Of a stretch of DNA of 64,000 nt, positions 25,903 to 34,385 are shown in pieces; position 1 is the first letter of the stretch; every line of letters begins with the position of its first letter. The notes beneath the pieces are model-generated. The model had not been told where the DNA came from and made no database searches. It worked only from the letters and a program-made list of their open reading frames with translations. This DNA comes from JAWXBR01 sp034440235. Its GTDB lineage: Bacteria > Bacteroidota > Ignavibacteria > Kapaibacteriales > Kapaibacteriaceae. The position numbers and the translations under genes are program-made. Where the stretch lies: positions 1 through 64,000 of the forward strand of contig JAWXBR010000009.1 in the NCBI GenBank assembly GCA_034440235.1. The letters run 5' to 3'.

Positions 25903-26514
25903 TTAAACAAGATTTTCTACTAGACGTTTTTCTTTGTTCTTTTCGAAGTGCACAAGAAGGGCAGCGCGACCATTCGACATGATTTCCTTCGAACGGATGA
26001 TGCCAACATCATCCCATGTCTTGTGGTAGATCACATCGCCGATGGCGTATTCGCCCTTCGGTGAGTATTCTTTCGAATCCTCGCGCGAGAGAAGAATTGT
26101 TGCGCCGTTCTTTGCTTTTGCATCTTCGAGGGCGTCGAGGTTCACGAGCTGCGAGTGGTGGCTGACTGCACACCGTGCCCACTGCTGACGTCCGTTTGCG
26201 CTTTCTAGAGGCTCACCAATCAACTCATGTTTTGTTTCGCGCATCAGAAATGGCGAATACAGAATGATGTACTTGGCTTTACGTTTCGTCTTCTTAGCCG
26301 CAGCGCCTTCAGTCTTTGGTTTCGCAACGCGCTTTGTGGCTTTCTTGGCTGGTTTTGCAGGGGCTTCGACAGGAGCGTCAACAGCCTCTAGCACAACCTC
26401 CTCAACGTTTTCAATTTTAACTTCTACGTCAGCACTCGCTGCTTTCGCTGTCTTGGCCGTCTTCGTTGTCACCTTCTTCGTCGCTGTCTTGGTTTTTTTT
26501 GCAACCGCTGGCAT
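25903..26514 (-). CDS. Lys/Ala-rich protein with histone H1-like tail and small C-terminal beta domain
   Basis: A 203-residue protein I do not recognise as a named family. Residues 1-80 are a low-complexity Lys/Ala/Thr/Val tail (KKTKTATKKVTTKTAKTAK and PAKPAKKATKRVAK), like bacterial histone H1-like proteins and interrupted by an acidic patch (VEVKIENVEEVVLEAVDA). Residues about 84-150 are a compact unknown domain (YIILYSPFLMRETKHELIG). The end (YAIGDVIYHKTWDDVGIIRS, then LLVHFEKNKEKRLVENL) resembles the Tudor-like tail of UvrD/PcrA, which contacts RNA polymerase. Nucleic-acid binding is likely. It is encoded directly upstream of rpsU, with an unusual structured leader and strong SD. Confidence 0.7.
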   Translation of the reverse strand: MPAVAKKTKTATKKVTTKTAKTAKAASADVEVKIENVEEVVLEAVDAPVEAPAKPAKKATKRVAKPKTEGAAAKKTKRKAKYIILYSPFLMRETKHELIGEPLESANGRQQWARCAVSHHSQLVNLDALEDAKAKNGATILLSREDSKEYSPKGEYAIGDVIYHKTWDDVGIIRSKEIMSNGRAALLVHFEKNKEKRLVENLV

Positions 26515-26518
26515 GTAG

Positions 26519-26580
26519 GCTCCTAAGCCGTTTGGGGGTTTAGAGGGACCTCTAAGATACGCAAAAAGGGGCTAAGGAGC
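26519..26580 (-). promoter_or_regulatory. Structured mRNA leader that would sequester the SD of the Lys-rich gene
   Basis: On the minus strand GCTCCTTAGCC (26580-26570) can pair with GGCTTAGGAGC (26529-26519), with one mismatch in eleven. The second arm contains AGGAG (26524-26520), ideally placed five bases before the ATG. Between the arms lies a perfect small hairpin, TTAGAGG-TC-CCTCTAA (26555-26540). If the transcript includes both arms, the SD is hidden. The first arm also contains an AAGGGGCT octamer. No transcription start is known, so this is structure by eye only. Confidence 0.5.
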
Positions 26581-26620
26581 TAATAATTGAGTCGTTTTTA
26601 GGCCACACCGTTGGAATACC

Positions 26621-27754
26621 TTACGGCACCATGTCATACTTGTAGCCAAGTACTGTCTCATCGAGAATCGAAGCTGGGGTGTTTTTGCCGTCGGTTTTTA
26701 GCGAGAATGGCTCAAGAACGTCGTTGAGGTTTGCGCCGTGCGGACCTCCCGAGACAGGCACATAGGTTTTGCCGTGCCGTTTCATCCAGGCGGACCAAAG
26801 ACGGTCGATGTTGGCGTGGTGCACCCAAAACACGGGGTCATTCGGTGATGAAGCAGCGGTCATGTTGCCTGCGATGATAGACCCGTTGACGCGAGGCAAG
26901 CCCCCTACCCAGATGTGTACGACATTGTGCTGCTGACTCCGACGCAGCGGTGTTGCGATGACGTCCATGATGCCCTCGTCGCATTCCTGACCTGCTGTGC
27001 CGCGCCATCCCTCGAGTGCATTGCGGAAGCTGACGGCCGAGTCGACCGAACTGTCCCACGGCGCCGAGTCGTAGGTAGGGATGGAAAGGGTCTGCGCGAT
27101 TTCTGCTGCCGACGGTAGCTGCACCGTACTGTCTTTGAAGATGCCGAAGGCACGAACGAGATAGGGGACGGGATTGGGGTTGTTGTCTACGTCGACAAAG
27201 ATGGAGTCGATGTCGCCTGTATCCCAGATGCGAATCTCGAACGAGTCTTTTTGAAACGGACCCGTTGTGACTGCATAACCCTGCGCCGGATCGCCGTTGC
27301 CACCCATGAAATCGTTTGAAAAGACACTTGACACACTGGTGGGCTCGGTCCAGTCCCAATACGGAATGGCTACGTCCTTGCCACTAACACTTTTTAATGC
27401 TTTTTCGAAGAGGTCCAGATACACGCGATGCCATGGCAGAAACGCAGGGTTCATGTGAGCAGGATACATGTCCGTTAGATCGTGCGCGCCACCGGGTGTG
27501 CAGTAGAATGCCTTCAGGTGCCAATACACGAACTGATCGTAATAACTCAGGAGCGGGTCGTAGGGAGACGGGGTTGACTTCAGTTTCTTGATTGCGCCTA
27601 TAAAATCTGCGCGTTCTTGGGCGCTGAGCGAGGTGATGTTCTTGCGAACCCGAAGCGTCGGATCGCTGGAAGGGTTGGTTGTTGAGCATCCAATTGCAAG
27701 TAGCAAACATGCAGCAACAAATAATGTCAGACCGAAGCGAGCTGGTGTATTCAT
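26621..27754 (-). CDS. Tyrosinase-family copper oxidase, lipoprotein
   Basis: Type 3 copper enzyme of about 377 residues, expected to oxidise phenols outside the cytoplasm. Start ATG 27754 gives a lipoprotein signal (LFVAACLLLAIGCSTT). The CuA site is QFVYWHLKAFYC then AHMNPAFLPWHRVYLDLFE. The CuB site is HNVVHIWVGG then SPNDPVFWVHHANIDRLW. IPYWDWTEP is also typical of tyrosinases. It is divergent from a multicopper oxidase across only 51 bases. Monophenolase or diphenolase activity cannot be told from sequence. It lies 106 bases upstream of the Lys-rich gene on the same strand. Confidence 0.9.
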   Translation of the reverse strand: MNTPARFGLTLFVAACLLLAIGCSTTNPSSDPTLRVRKNITSLSAQERADFIGAIKKLKSTPSPYDPLLSYYDQFVYWHLKAFYCTPGGAHDLTDMYPAHMNPAFLPWHRVYLDLFEKALKSVSGKDVAIPYWDWTEPTSVSSVFSNDFMGGNGDPAQGYAVTTGPFQKDSFEIRIWDTGDIDSIFVDVDNNPNPVPYLVRAFGIFKDSTVQLPSAAEIAQTLSIPTYDSAPWDSSVDSAVSFRNALEGWRGTAGQECDEGIMDVIATPLRRSQQHNVVHIWVGGLPRVNGSIIAGNMTAASSPNDPVFWVHHANIDRLWSAWMKRHGKTYVPVSGGPHGANLNDVLEPFSLKTDGKNTPASILDETVLGYKYDMVP

Positions 27755-27757
27755 GCC

Positions 27758-27775
27758 GCGAATATATATCTTCGC
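27758..27775. promoter_or_regulatory. Palindrome between divergent tyrosinase and multicopper oxidase
   Basis: GCGAATATATATCTTCGC matches its own reverse complement at 16 of 18 positions and fills the centre of the 51-base divergent promoter region. It is a candidate operator for joint control of two copper enzymes. The core is AT-rich enough to include a promoter element instead. No regulator gene is adjacent. Confidence 0.45.
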
Positions 27776-27805
27776 AACTGTATCCACCTGATTTAAGGTA
27801 AATCA

Positions 27806-29614
27806 ATGAAGTGTTGCTTCGCAGTTTTGTGCCTCCTGACATCGTTAACCTTTTCAACCATCGCATTAGCACAAGAAGAATTGATTCAGCCAGATGAAGT
27901 GCGTGCGGTAGGTGGCGTTGTCTCGGATACGCTGACTATGGAAATCTCGCCAATTACCATTGGCACCGAAACCATAATGTCGCGTTTGTACAACGGAAAA
28001 TGTCCGGGCCCGACCTGGCGCCTTCATCCTGGTGAACTGCTGCGCGTGTACTTGCGCAATCAGCTTCCGCCAAACCCCGACCAGGATAGTGCAGACCAAG
28101 GGAACTTCCCGCAACGCATTAACACAACGAACCTCCATGTACACGGACTGAACGTGTCGCCGAAGGACAGCTCAGACAACGTTCTGCTGTCGATTCTTCC
28201 TGGCACAAACTTCCAGTTTCATGTGCAACTGCCAGACGATCATGCTTCTGGTACATACTGGTATCATCCGCATCATCACACGTCGACAATGGCACAGGTT
28301 GTTAGTGGTCTTGCAGGCACGATTATCGTAGAAGATGTAAACGATCCACTCGTAACCGATCCGGCCTTACTTGCAATCGACGATCGCATATTCATCTTCT
28401 CTGCGTTTCAGTACGACACTGTTCAAAAGATTCTACCGTATCCATACAGGCTTACAGCAGCAACAGCATTCGTTCCGATTGGTGGCATCGAAACGCCCGT
28501 ATTCGTAAACGGCATGATGCAAGCCAAAGTTACGTTCCGTCCGAACGAAATTCAGCGCTGGCGTTTTATTAACGCCACGTACGAATTGAACATGGACCTT
28601 CGTTGGTTGCGCATTAACGATGGCGACACGACCACAGTCACACATCAGCACATTGCAGTTGATGGGCTCTACTTCGGTAGTGCCAAGCCAGCGACGCAGG
28701 TTTCAGTTACGACGGGTGGACGTGCCGATGTGCTGGTGAAGGCTCCACCCGAAAGCGGCCGCTACATCCTGCAGCAAATCACACGCGACCGCGGCATGAA
28801 AATTATTGATACGCGCGACCTTATCGAGATGCGGGTAGCTGGTGATCCGATCGAACCCCCGATGATTATGCCATCTCGCTTGCCGTTGCCTATCGTCGAC
28901 GGAACGATTGCCGACTCAGAGATCACCGGTACGCGCGACATCGTGTTTGCCATTGGCAGCTTTGCGAACCTTGCACAAGACTCGTCCATCATTACGCGTT
29001 CATTCACCATCGACAACTCGCCATTCGACCACGATGTGGTTAACCAGACCATACAGGCGGGTGATGTAGAAGAGTGGACTATAAAGAACACTAGCAAATC
29101 GCCACACCCATTCCACATCCACGTAAACGAGTTTCAGGTTACAGAAAAGAATGGTGTGAAGTACGACCCGCCGGTGTGGCACGACGTGCTGTTACTAGAC
29201 ACCATGAGCACGTACAAGATCAGGCACCGATTCTTAAAGTTCGATGGTAAGACTGTAATGCACTGCCATTATCTGCCACACGAAGATTGGGGCATGATGA
29301 ACCTCATCGACATTCTACCCCTTACTTCAAGCGTCGATGAACGGCCATGGGAAGTACCACTGGCGTTTCCGAATCCTGTCGTAGGACGTATCGATCGTGT
29401 GTCGGTGCGTATTCCCGAGCTGCTAAGCGGACGTGCTGTTACAGTAATGCTACATGACGTTACTGGGCAAGTGCTGAGCTCGAGCGTTTATGACGCCTCT
29501 ACAACACGCCTCGCATCTATCGACGTCTCATCATTCCCGGCAGGTACCTACTACGTGCGTGTTGACGGTGGTGGCGTATACCGCGAATCCGACATGATTG
29601 TGATTGTTCGTTAG
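27806..29614 (+). CDS. Multicopper oxidase with T9SS sorting domain
   Basis: Laccase/bilirubin-oxidase-type enzyme of 602 residues. Signal peptide ends near IALAQEE. The first cupredoxin has NLHVHGLN and YWYHPHHHTS. The third has HPFHIHVNEF and MHCHYLPHEDWGM, giving type 1, 2 and 3 copper ligands with an axial Met. Residues about 515-602 are a type A T9SS domain (FPNPVVGRIDRVS, VMLHDVTGQVLSSS, GTYYVRVDGG), so the oxidase is likely surface-attached or released. Divergent tyrosinase and a downstream redoxin suggest a phenol- or metal-oxidising unit. Substrate (phenols, bilirubin, Cu or Mn) is undetermined. Confidence 0.92.
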   Translation: MKCCFAVLCLLTSLTFSTIALAQEELIQPDEVRAVGGVVSDTLTMEISPITIGTETIMSRLYNGKCPGPTWRLHPGELLRVYLRNQLPPNPDQDSADQGNFPQRINTTNLHVHGLNVSPKDSSDNVLLSILPGTNFQFHVQLPDDHASGTYWYHPHHHTSTMAQVVSGLAGTIIVEDVNDPLVTDPALLAIDDRIFIFSAFQYDTVQKILPYPYRLTAATAFVPIGGIETPVFVNGMMQAKVTFRPNEIQRWRFINATYELNMDLRWLRINDGDTTTVTHQHIAVDGLYFGSAKPATQVSVTTGGRADVLVKAPPESGRYILQQITRDRGMKIIDTRDLIEMRVAGDPIEPPMIMPSRLPLPIVDGTIADSEITGTRDIVFAIGSFANLAQDSSIITRSFTIDNSPFDHDVVNQTIQAGDVEEWTIKNTSKSPHPFHIHVNEFQVTEKNGVKYDPPVWHDVLLLDTMSTYKIRHRFLKFDGKTVMHCHYLPHEDWGMMNLIDILPLTSSVDERPWEVPLAFPNPVVGRIDRVSVRIPELLSGRAVTVMLHDVTGQVLSSSVYDASTTRLASIDVSSFPAGTYYVRVDGGGVYRESDMIVIVR

Positions 29615-30165
29615 TGTTAGAGCCAGCACGTGTGCTAACATTTGTTCGTTTGCGAATCGCAATAGTATGCATTGTACTGGGCATGGCAACAACGCTGTGC
29701 CCAGCGCAACGCACACTTTCGAGCATGCCTCTTGTCTATACAGCGGACAACTCGCAAGTCGACATTGTAAAGCTATCCCACACGCAGCCCCTTATCGTCA
29801 TCCGTTTTCTCGGATCGATGTGTGGCCATTGCATGCGTCAGATTGTAGCATTAAATGAGCGTGCACCAGAACTACGTGCGCTCAATGCACGTGTGGTTGC
29901 CTTTTCGAATAACCCGCCAGCGAAATGTGCAGAAGTAGTAAAACAGTATAGCCTCGACACATCGGTTGTTTCCGTATGCAGCGACGCAGATAATGCATGC
30001 TCAAAAGTTCTTGGTACAAGCATCACCGAGTCCGATGGTTCTATCACCGATCTGCATGCCATACTGCTCATCGATAGGGGGGTCATTCGCTACGAGCACT
30101 ATTCGACGGTGCCTCTCATGGCGTTTCAGGACGTATTAAAGATGCTGGCACGTAAACCAGATTAG
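29614..30165 (+). CDS. Thioredoxin-fold protein with CGHC motif (AhpC/TlpA-like), exported
   Basis: A 183-residue redoxin. The GTG start (29614) overlaps the oxidase stop by one base (TAGTG), so translation is coupled. An N-terminal hydrophobic segment (IAIVCIVLGMATTLCPAQ) suggests export. The active site is IVIRFLGSMCGHCMRQI, followed by VVAFSNNPPAKCAEVV and a peroxiredoxin-like LHAILLIDRG. Two further cysteines (VCSDADNACSKV) could take part in disulfide exchange. A likely role is supplying reductant or copper handling for the upstream oxidase; this is context inference only. Confidence 0.78.
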   Translation: MLEPARVLTFVRLRIAIVCIVLGMATTLCPAQRTLSSMPLVYTADNSQVDIVKLSHTQPLIVIRFLGSMCGHCMRQIVALNERAPELRALNARVVAFSNNPPAKCAEVVKQYSLDTSVVSVCSDADNACSKVLGTSITESDGSITDLHAILLIDRGVIRYEHYSTVPLMAFQDVLKMLARKPD

Positions 30166-30231
30166 GCATTAGCCTTAACGCGCATAAGCCTTGATGCCGC
30201 AAGCCTTGATGCGCATTGGCCTTGGCGTTCG
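30166..30231. repeat. Degenerate 15-16 base tandem repeat in a convergent intergenic region
   Basis: AAGCCTTGATGC occurs at 30186-30197 and 30201-30212, flanked by relatives TAGCCTTAACGC (about 30170) and TGGCCTTGGCG (about 30216). This makes roughly four units between the redoxin and the PorE-like gene. No strong hairpin was seen; function is unknown. Confidence 0.65.
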
Positions 30232-32460
30232 TTAGATACTTGCTATCGTAAACTCGACACGCCTATTTGCTTGGCGTGCGGCCTCGGTGGTGTCTTCAGA
30301 GACCGGACGTGTCTTGCCATATCCTTTCGCTTTTAGGCGGTCGGGTGTTATGCCTTTAGAAACCAGATATGTCTTTACGGCTTGTGCGCGGTCTTCCGAA
30401 AGCTTGTTGTTGAGAGCGTCTGATGCGCGGTCGTCAGTGTGACCTCCAAGTTCGATTGTCATGGTCGGACGTTCCTTGAGCATGGTGATAAGGCGCAGGA
30501 GCTCTTCGCGACTTTCATTGCGGAGGTTCGATTTGTTCGTGTCGAAGAAGACGTTGTTCAATCGAATCGTTGCGCCTATTTCGATTGGCCACAACAAGAG
30601 ATCTCGTTCGATTTCGCGGTAGAGCGAGAGGTCTTTTAGATCGAGGTTGTCGCTGACAGGAAAGTAGCCCGGCTCTGAAGCATAGAAGCCGTAAGACTCG
30701 CCACCAGGCAGAATTATCGAATAACGTCCTTCCGACGGTTCGCTACTTGCCTTCGCAGTATTCTTTTTGTCGGGAAGGGTCGCAATTGCGACTGTCGTCG
30801 CAATTGGCTGAAGGGTCTTTGCGTTAAGGACACGTCCGCGTACAAGCACCGACGGATCGGGTAGCAACCGTCGGCTCGCAGGATCTTGCGGCAGGTTGAG
30901 ACGGAAGATTCCGTTGCGTTCTCCATCGGTGGTGTTCATGTAGGCGTATTTGCCCGATGGATGAACACATAGATAGCCGTTCCAGCCGTTGCTGTTGATT
31001 GTCGGACCCAAGTTGATTGGCTTCGACCAGTTTAACCACGTGCTGTCGAGGCGCTTAGAAACCCACATGTCAAGTTCGCCAAACCCGGGCCTCGTTGATG
31101 CAAAGTAAAGAGTTTTATTATCGGCTGCCAGATGCGGCATGCCGTCTTCGAATTGGGTGTTGATGTTGTCGCCCATGTTGCGCGGCTCAGAATAACTGCC
31201 GTCCGCCTCAAGGAATGATATGTAGAGGTCTTTTAGACCTCGGGTGTCATCACGCTGACAAGACATAATTGCTACAGCGCGATCGGCAGATACACATTCT
31301 TCGCGCGTGTTTGCACGGGTATAGTAATTTTTTATAGCAACACTCGTAGGGACCGTCCATCCCGTTGCAGTGCGCGTGCTTCGTGAGAAGCCGGGACCGG
31401 CTGGCGAACCGTCGGGACGATATCTGCTCCAAAGAAACAAACTGTTGTCGTCCTGCGACACTGCAATAACATTATTGGGTTCGTAGTTATTGAGGGGCCT
31501 TCCTGCAGCCCGTACATTTGTCCAAGTGGAATCCGTCGCCCTCGATGCAATCATTATGTCGTCGTTATTGACACTCGGTGTGCGCACCCAATAAATAGAC
31601 GAACCGTTCGGAGCCAGCACAGGATATCGATCGGAAGGAATTGAATTCAGCTCGCTGGCATACGATTTCGTAGCACCTACAAATGCATTCGAATCGTAAT
31701 TGATGCTGCGTGTTGAATATCTGAAGGCAATGTCGAAAATCGAAGCTTCTACAACGTCGGAAATGTTAATGCCAAATGATCCGAGGTCTGTTAATAGCCC
31801 AGGCATCGACTGCCCTATATTGTAAGAGTTAAGCAACACACCGTTGGCCGAAAAGTCGATCACACTGCCATGTTTGCGCACAGTTAACTCGTTAATCTCG
31901 TTACGTCCCTTGATGTTATCGTTCTTTACATAATTCATCGACCGTTCAGTTGCCGTTGTAAAGCCTGCCCACTGTCCAGTTGCCGCGTTGTATTGTCCAA
32001 CCCAGAATGAACCATCTAAAGAGCTGATGATAAACATGTAGTGCATCGAACCAGAGCGCACATGAATACCCGGACCTCCCTTGGTAACTGCAGTAAGGCC
32101 CTTGGTGTGCATTGTTACCTCCCAATCCTTTGTAGCATCGGCCGGAACGCCATGTAAAAACCATAACGAACCTGCGGTGGTCTGTCGCAGGTACATCCCG
32201 CCATCTACGTACTTCAGTTCAAGCCTCTCGTCTTTCCGGGGCTGCATCCAGCTCCAGAATTTCGGCATAGAATCGAGTGTAAACTTTTCATACACCACAC
32301 GCGATTGCTCGACTGCAAGCACATTCGGTATCTCAGACTTCGAAGACTGCTTCGAGGACTTTATGGATTGTTTCGCGGGTTTTGCGGATTGTTTTGCGGG
32401 TTGTGCGGCGCAGAGTGTGATAGACAGCAAGCCTACCACTACACATAGAAATCGCGTCAT
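30232..32460 (-). CDS. PorE-like OmpA-family protein (PD40 propeller, regulatory domain, OmpA C)
   Basis: A 742-residue envelope protein. Start ATG 32460 (MTRFLCVVVGLLSITLCAA) gives a signal peptide, followed by a Lys/Ser-rich repeat tail (PAKQSAKPAKQSIKSSKQS). Residues about 50-260 resemble a concanavalin/DUF1080 fold (FTLDSMPKFWSWMQ, GPGIHVRSGS). Residues 270-530 are PD40 blades (YPVLAPNGSSIYWVR, MPHLAADNKTLYFASTRPGF). A carboxypeptidase-regulatory-like domain follows (VRGRVLNAKTLQPIATTVAI), and the C-terminus is an OmpA peptidoglycan-binding domain (VFFDTNKSNLR, ELGGHTDDRASDALN, RLKAKGYGKTRPV). Propeller, regulatory and OmpA order matches the T9SS component PorE, but the N-terminal domain replaces its TPR. 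Confidence 0.82.
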   Translation of the reverse strand: MTRFLCVVVGLLSITLCAAQPAKQSAKPAKQSIKSSKQSSKSEIPNVLAVEQSRVVYEKFTLDSMPKFWSWMQPRKDERLELKYVDGGMYLRQTTAGSLWFLHGVPADATKDWEVTMHTKGLTAVTKGGPGIHVRSGSMHYMFIISSLDGSFWVGQYNAATGQWAGFTTATERSMNYVKNDNIKGRNEINELTVRKHGSVIDFSANGVLLNSYNIGQSMPGLLTDLGSFGINISDVVEASIFDIAFRYSTRSINYDSNAFVGATKSYASELNSIPSDRYPVLAPNGSSIYWVRTPSVNNDDIMIASRATDSTWTNVRAAGRPLNNYEPNNVIAVSQDDNSLFLWSRYRPDGSPAGPGFSRSTRTATGWTVPTSVAIKNYYTRANTREECVSADRAVAIMSCQRDDTRGLKDLYISFLEADGSYSEPRNMGDNINTQFEDGMPHLAADNKTLYFASTRPGFGELDMWVSKRLDSTWLNWSKPINLGPTINSNGWNGYLCVHPSGKYAYMNTTDGERNGIFRLNLPQDPASRRLLPDPSVLVRGRVLNAKTLQPIATTVAIATLPDKKNTAKASSEPSEGRYSIILPGGESYGFYASEPGYFPVSDNLDLKDLSLYREIERDLLLWPIEIGATIRLNNVFFDTNKSNLRNESREELLRLITMLKERPTMTIELGGHTDDRASDALNNKLSEDRAQAVKTYLVSKGITPDRLKAKGYGKTRPVSEDTTEAARQANRRVEFTIASI

Positions 32461-32492
32461 GCTTGGCACGTAGTATTTGTTAGACAGTGTAA

Positions 32493-33575
32493 TTATCGTC
32501 CAGCTAGTCTTGCTTTAAGGGTCTGAATAACGGGCACTGGCGTCGGGTCGACGCCGTTAAGGATTGCAAGATGCCAAGACACCCAGTCGCCCAAGTAAAT
32601 AAGCGTGAACATGCGTGAGAGCAGCGTCTCGCCTTGGCCTTCGACACTAATAACATCGCCCACTTGCTTCTTGATGATGTCAGCAAGGGCGTCGAACCGA
32701 AGTTTTACGCGTGCATGATCTTCGGCATCCCGCATGAGGATTACTTTAAACTTCTTCGTTGCGTTCTTCGGGAATTGCCAGCCGTTGATTTCGTTATGGT
32801 TCATCTCGGGCAGGTAATTGCCGAACGCCACCTGCTTCGAATTCTCCTGAATCTGTCCGCGCCAGCGCGTATTCACGACATCGAGACGTTCCGCGGCACT
32901 GTAGATAACAGGATATGCATCGCGAAGCTTTACAGCCAATGCAAACGCAGGGTTTTTCTTATTCGCTTTTGCATAGGTGTCGCGAAGCTTCTTGATGACC
33001 ATGATTGTCTCTGTTACACCAAGCTCTGTAGACTTTACTGCCTTTCTATGAAATGCACCCGAACGACCGAGCACCGTTAGAAGCGGGAAGAACGCGTATG
33101 CAAGCGCACAACGTGGCTGATATCCGCTAGGTATAAAGACGACAGGGTATTCTGCTTTCGTTGCTTTTTCGGCAAGTGTTCCACCAGTCGTTATACAAAG
33201 AATGTCCTTTGTTTTTTTGCGTGCGGCTTCATAAGCAGATAACGTCTCTTCGGTCTCGCCCGAATACGAGCTGCACACCACACGAGTATCTGCATCGACC
33301 CAACCGGGTGCAGTGTAACCGCGGTTTACCGACAACATAAGATGCGATGCACCTGGAGTTGCCGCAGCGTAGCTGCGAAGTAGGTCAGCCCCTATCGCAG
33401 AGCCCCCTAATCCGAATACAGCGTATTTGTCGCTCTTGGCGTTGCCAGCCCAGAGGGGCGCGTTTTCACCAATGCCGACTGCCTCTTTTATCTGGTCGGG
33501 TACGTTGTACAGGACGTCGAACATGTGGTTTTTGTCGACGCCAAGCGCAGGGTTCAGGGGAAGTTTTTTACTCAT
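32493..33575 (-). CDS. Bifunctional phosphoglucose/phosphomannose isomerase
   Basis: Cytoplasmic SIS-domain enzyme of 360 residues, interconverting glucose 6-phosphate or mannose 6-phosphate with fructose 6-phosphate. The first SIS domain starts VFGLGGSAIGADLLRSY, with VVCSSYSGETEETLSAYE as the phosphosugar-binding Ser/Thr loop. RWRGQIQENSKQVAFGNYLPEMNHNEINGW lies at about 235-265 and carries the catalytic Glu and His. This is the archaeal/Bacteroidota Pgi/Pmi type. It lies 14 bases after the terC stop and is probably co-transcribed with it. Confidence 0.9.
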   Translation of the reverse strand: MSKKLPLNPALGVDKNHMFDVLYNVPDQIKEAVGIGENAPLWAGNAKSDKYAVFGLGGSAIGADLLRSYAAATPGASHLMLSVNRGYTAPGWVDADTRVVCSSYSGETEETLSAYEAARKKTKDILCITTGGTLAEKATKAEYPVVFIPSGYQPRCALAYAFFPLLTVLGRSGAFHRKAVKSTELGVTETIMVIKKLRDTYAKANKKNPAFALAVKLRDAYPVIYSAAERLDVVNTRWRGQIQENSKQVAFGNYLPEMNHNEINGWQFPKNATKKFKVILMRDAEDHARVKLRFDALADIIKKQVGDVISVEGQGETLLSRMFTLIYLGDWVSWHLAILNGVDPTPVPVIQTLKARLAGR

Positions 33576-33589
33576 GGGGCAAAGTTAGC

Positions 33590-34333
33590 CTACTTTTCGT
33601 ATGGCGCACGCAGTTCGACAGGGGGCTTGTTCTGACGTGCACGATAGCGAAGATTGAGAAATTCGACGGCCATGCTAAATGCCATTGAGAAGTAGACGTA
33701 GCCCCTAGGCACGTGGAAGTGCAATGCTTCGGCAACGAGGACGAGTCCGACCATCATTAGGAACGACAATGCTAGAATCTTGATCGTTGGGTGTTTGACA
33801 ATGAAGCGGCTGATTGTGCCGGACATGAGTTGCATAACGATAACGGCAACAACGACGGCTACAATCATTACCCAAAATGTTTGTGATAGGCCGACAGCCA
33901 TAATCACACTGTCTATAGAGAAGACAACATCGAGGATAATGATTTGCGTAACAATTGCACCAAACGAAGCTTTCGGTCCGCCGCCTTCAGCCGAATCGCC
34001 TTCGAGCTTGTTGTGCAGCTCGGTTGTGGCTTTTGCAAGCAGGAATAGACCGCCCGACATCATGATGAGGTCGCGTCCGGTTACAAAAAACGGACCGTCC
34101 ATATCGAAGAACGGACCTATCCCAAACAGCGGATCGACCAAATGCGCAATGGTCGACGCAAGGAAGAGAAAGCCGATACGCAGCACCAGAGCAAGCGAAA
34201 GTCCAATGGCGCGCGCCTGTGGTTGCTTGTCTTCGGGCAGACGCTGCACCAGAATAGCAATAAAAATGAGATTGTCTATGCCGAGGACAATCTCAAGGAC
34301 AGTAAGCGTAAGCAGAGCGACGATATGTTCCAT
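33590..34333 (-). CDS. TerC-family integral membrane protein
   Basis: A 247-residue membrane protein with seven or so hydrophobic segments. The family signatures are VLEIVLGIDNLIFIAIL and, in the second half, IIILDVVFSIDSVIMAVG, each with the conserved acidic residues proposed to bind metal. TerC relatives export manganese or take part in metalation of secreted proteins and in tellurite resistance. No yybP-ykoY riboswitch is visible in the 52 bases upstream. It is followed by the sugar isomerase, with no obvious functional link. Confidence 0.9.
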   Translation of the reverse strand: MEHIVALLTLTVLEIVLGIDNLIFIAILVQRLPEDKQPQARAIGLSLALVLRIGFLFLASTIAHLVDPLFGIGPFFDMDGPFFVTGRDLIMMSGGLFLLAKATTELHNKLEGDSAEGGGPKASFGAIVTQIIILDVVFSIDSVIMAVGLSQTFWVMIVAVVVAVIVMQLMSGTISRFIVKHPTIKILALSFLMMVGLVLVAEALHFHVPRGYVYFSMAFSMAVEFLNLRYRARQNKPPVELRAPYEK

Positions 34334-34385
34334 GCAGCCACAAAAGTAATGTTAAGACCAACGCCTTAGTACGTAGATTTCGCAC

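Noticed and set aside
33780..34349. A 189-codon open frame opposite terC
   Set aside because: Ser/Thr/Arg-rich shadow of a well-conserved membrane protein.
34334..34385. Manganese (yybP-ykoY) riboswitch upstream of terC
   Set aside because: The divergent gap is only 52 bases and lacks the conserved riboswitch core.
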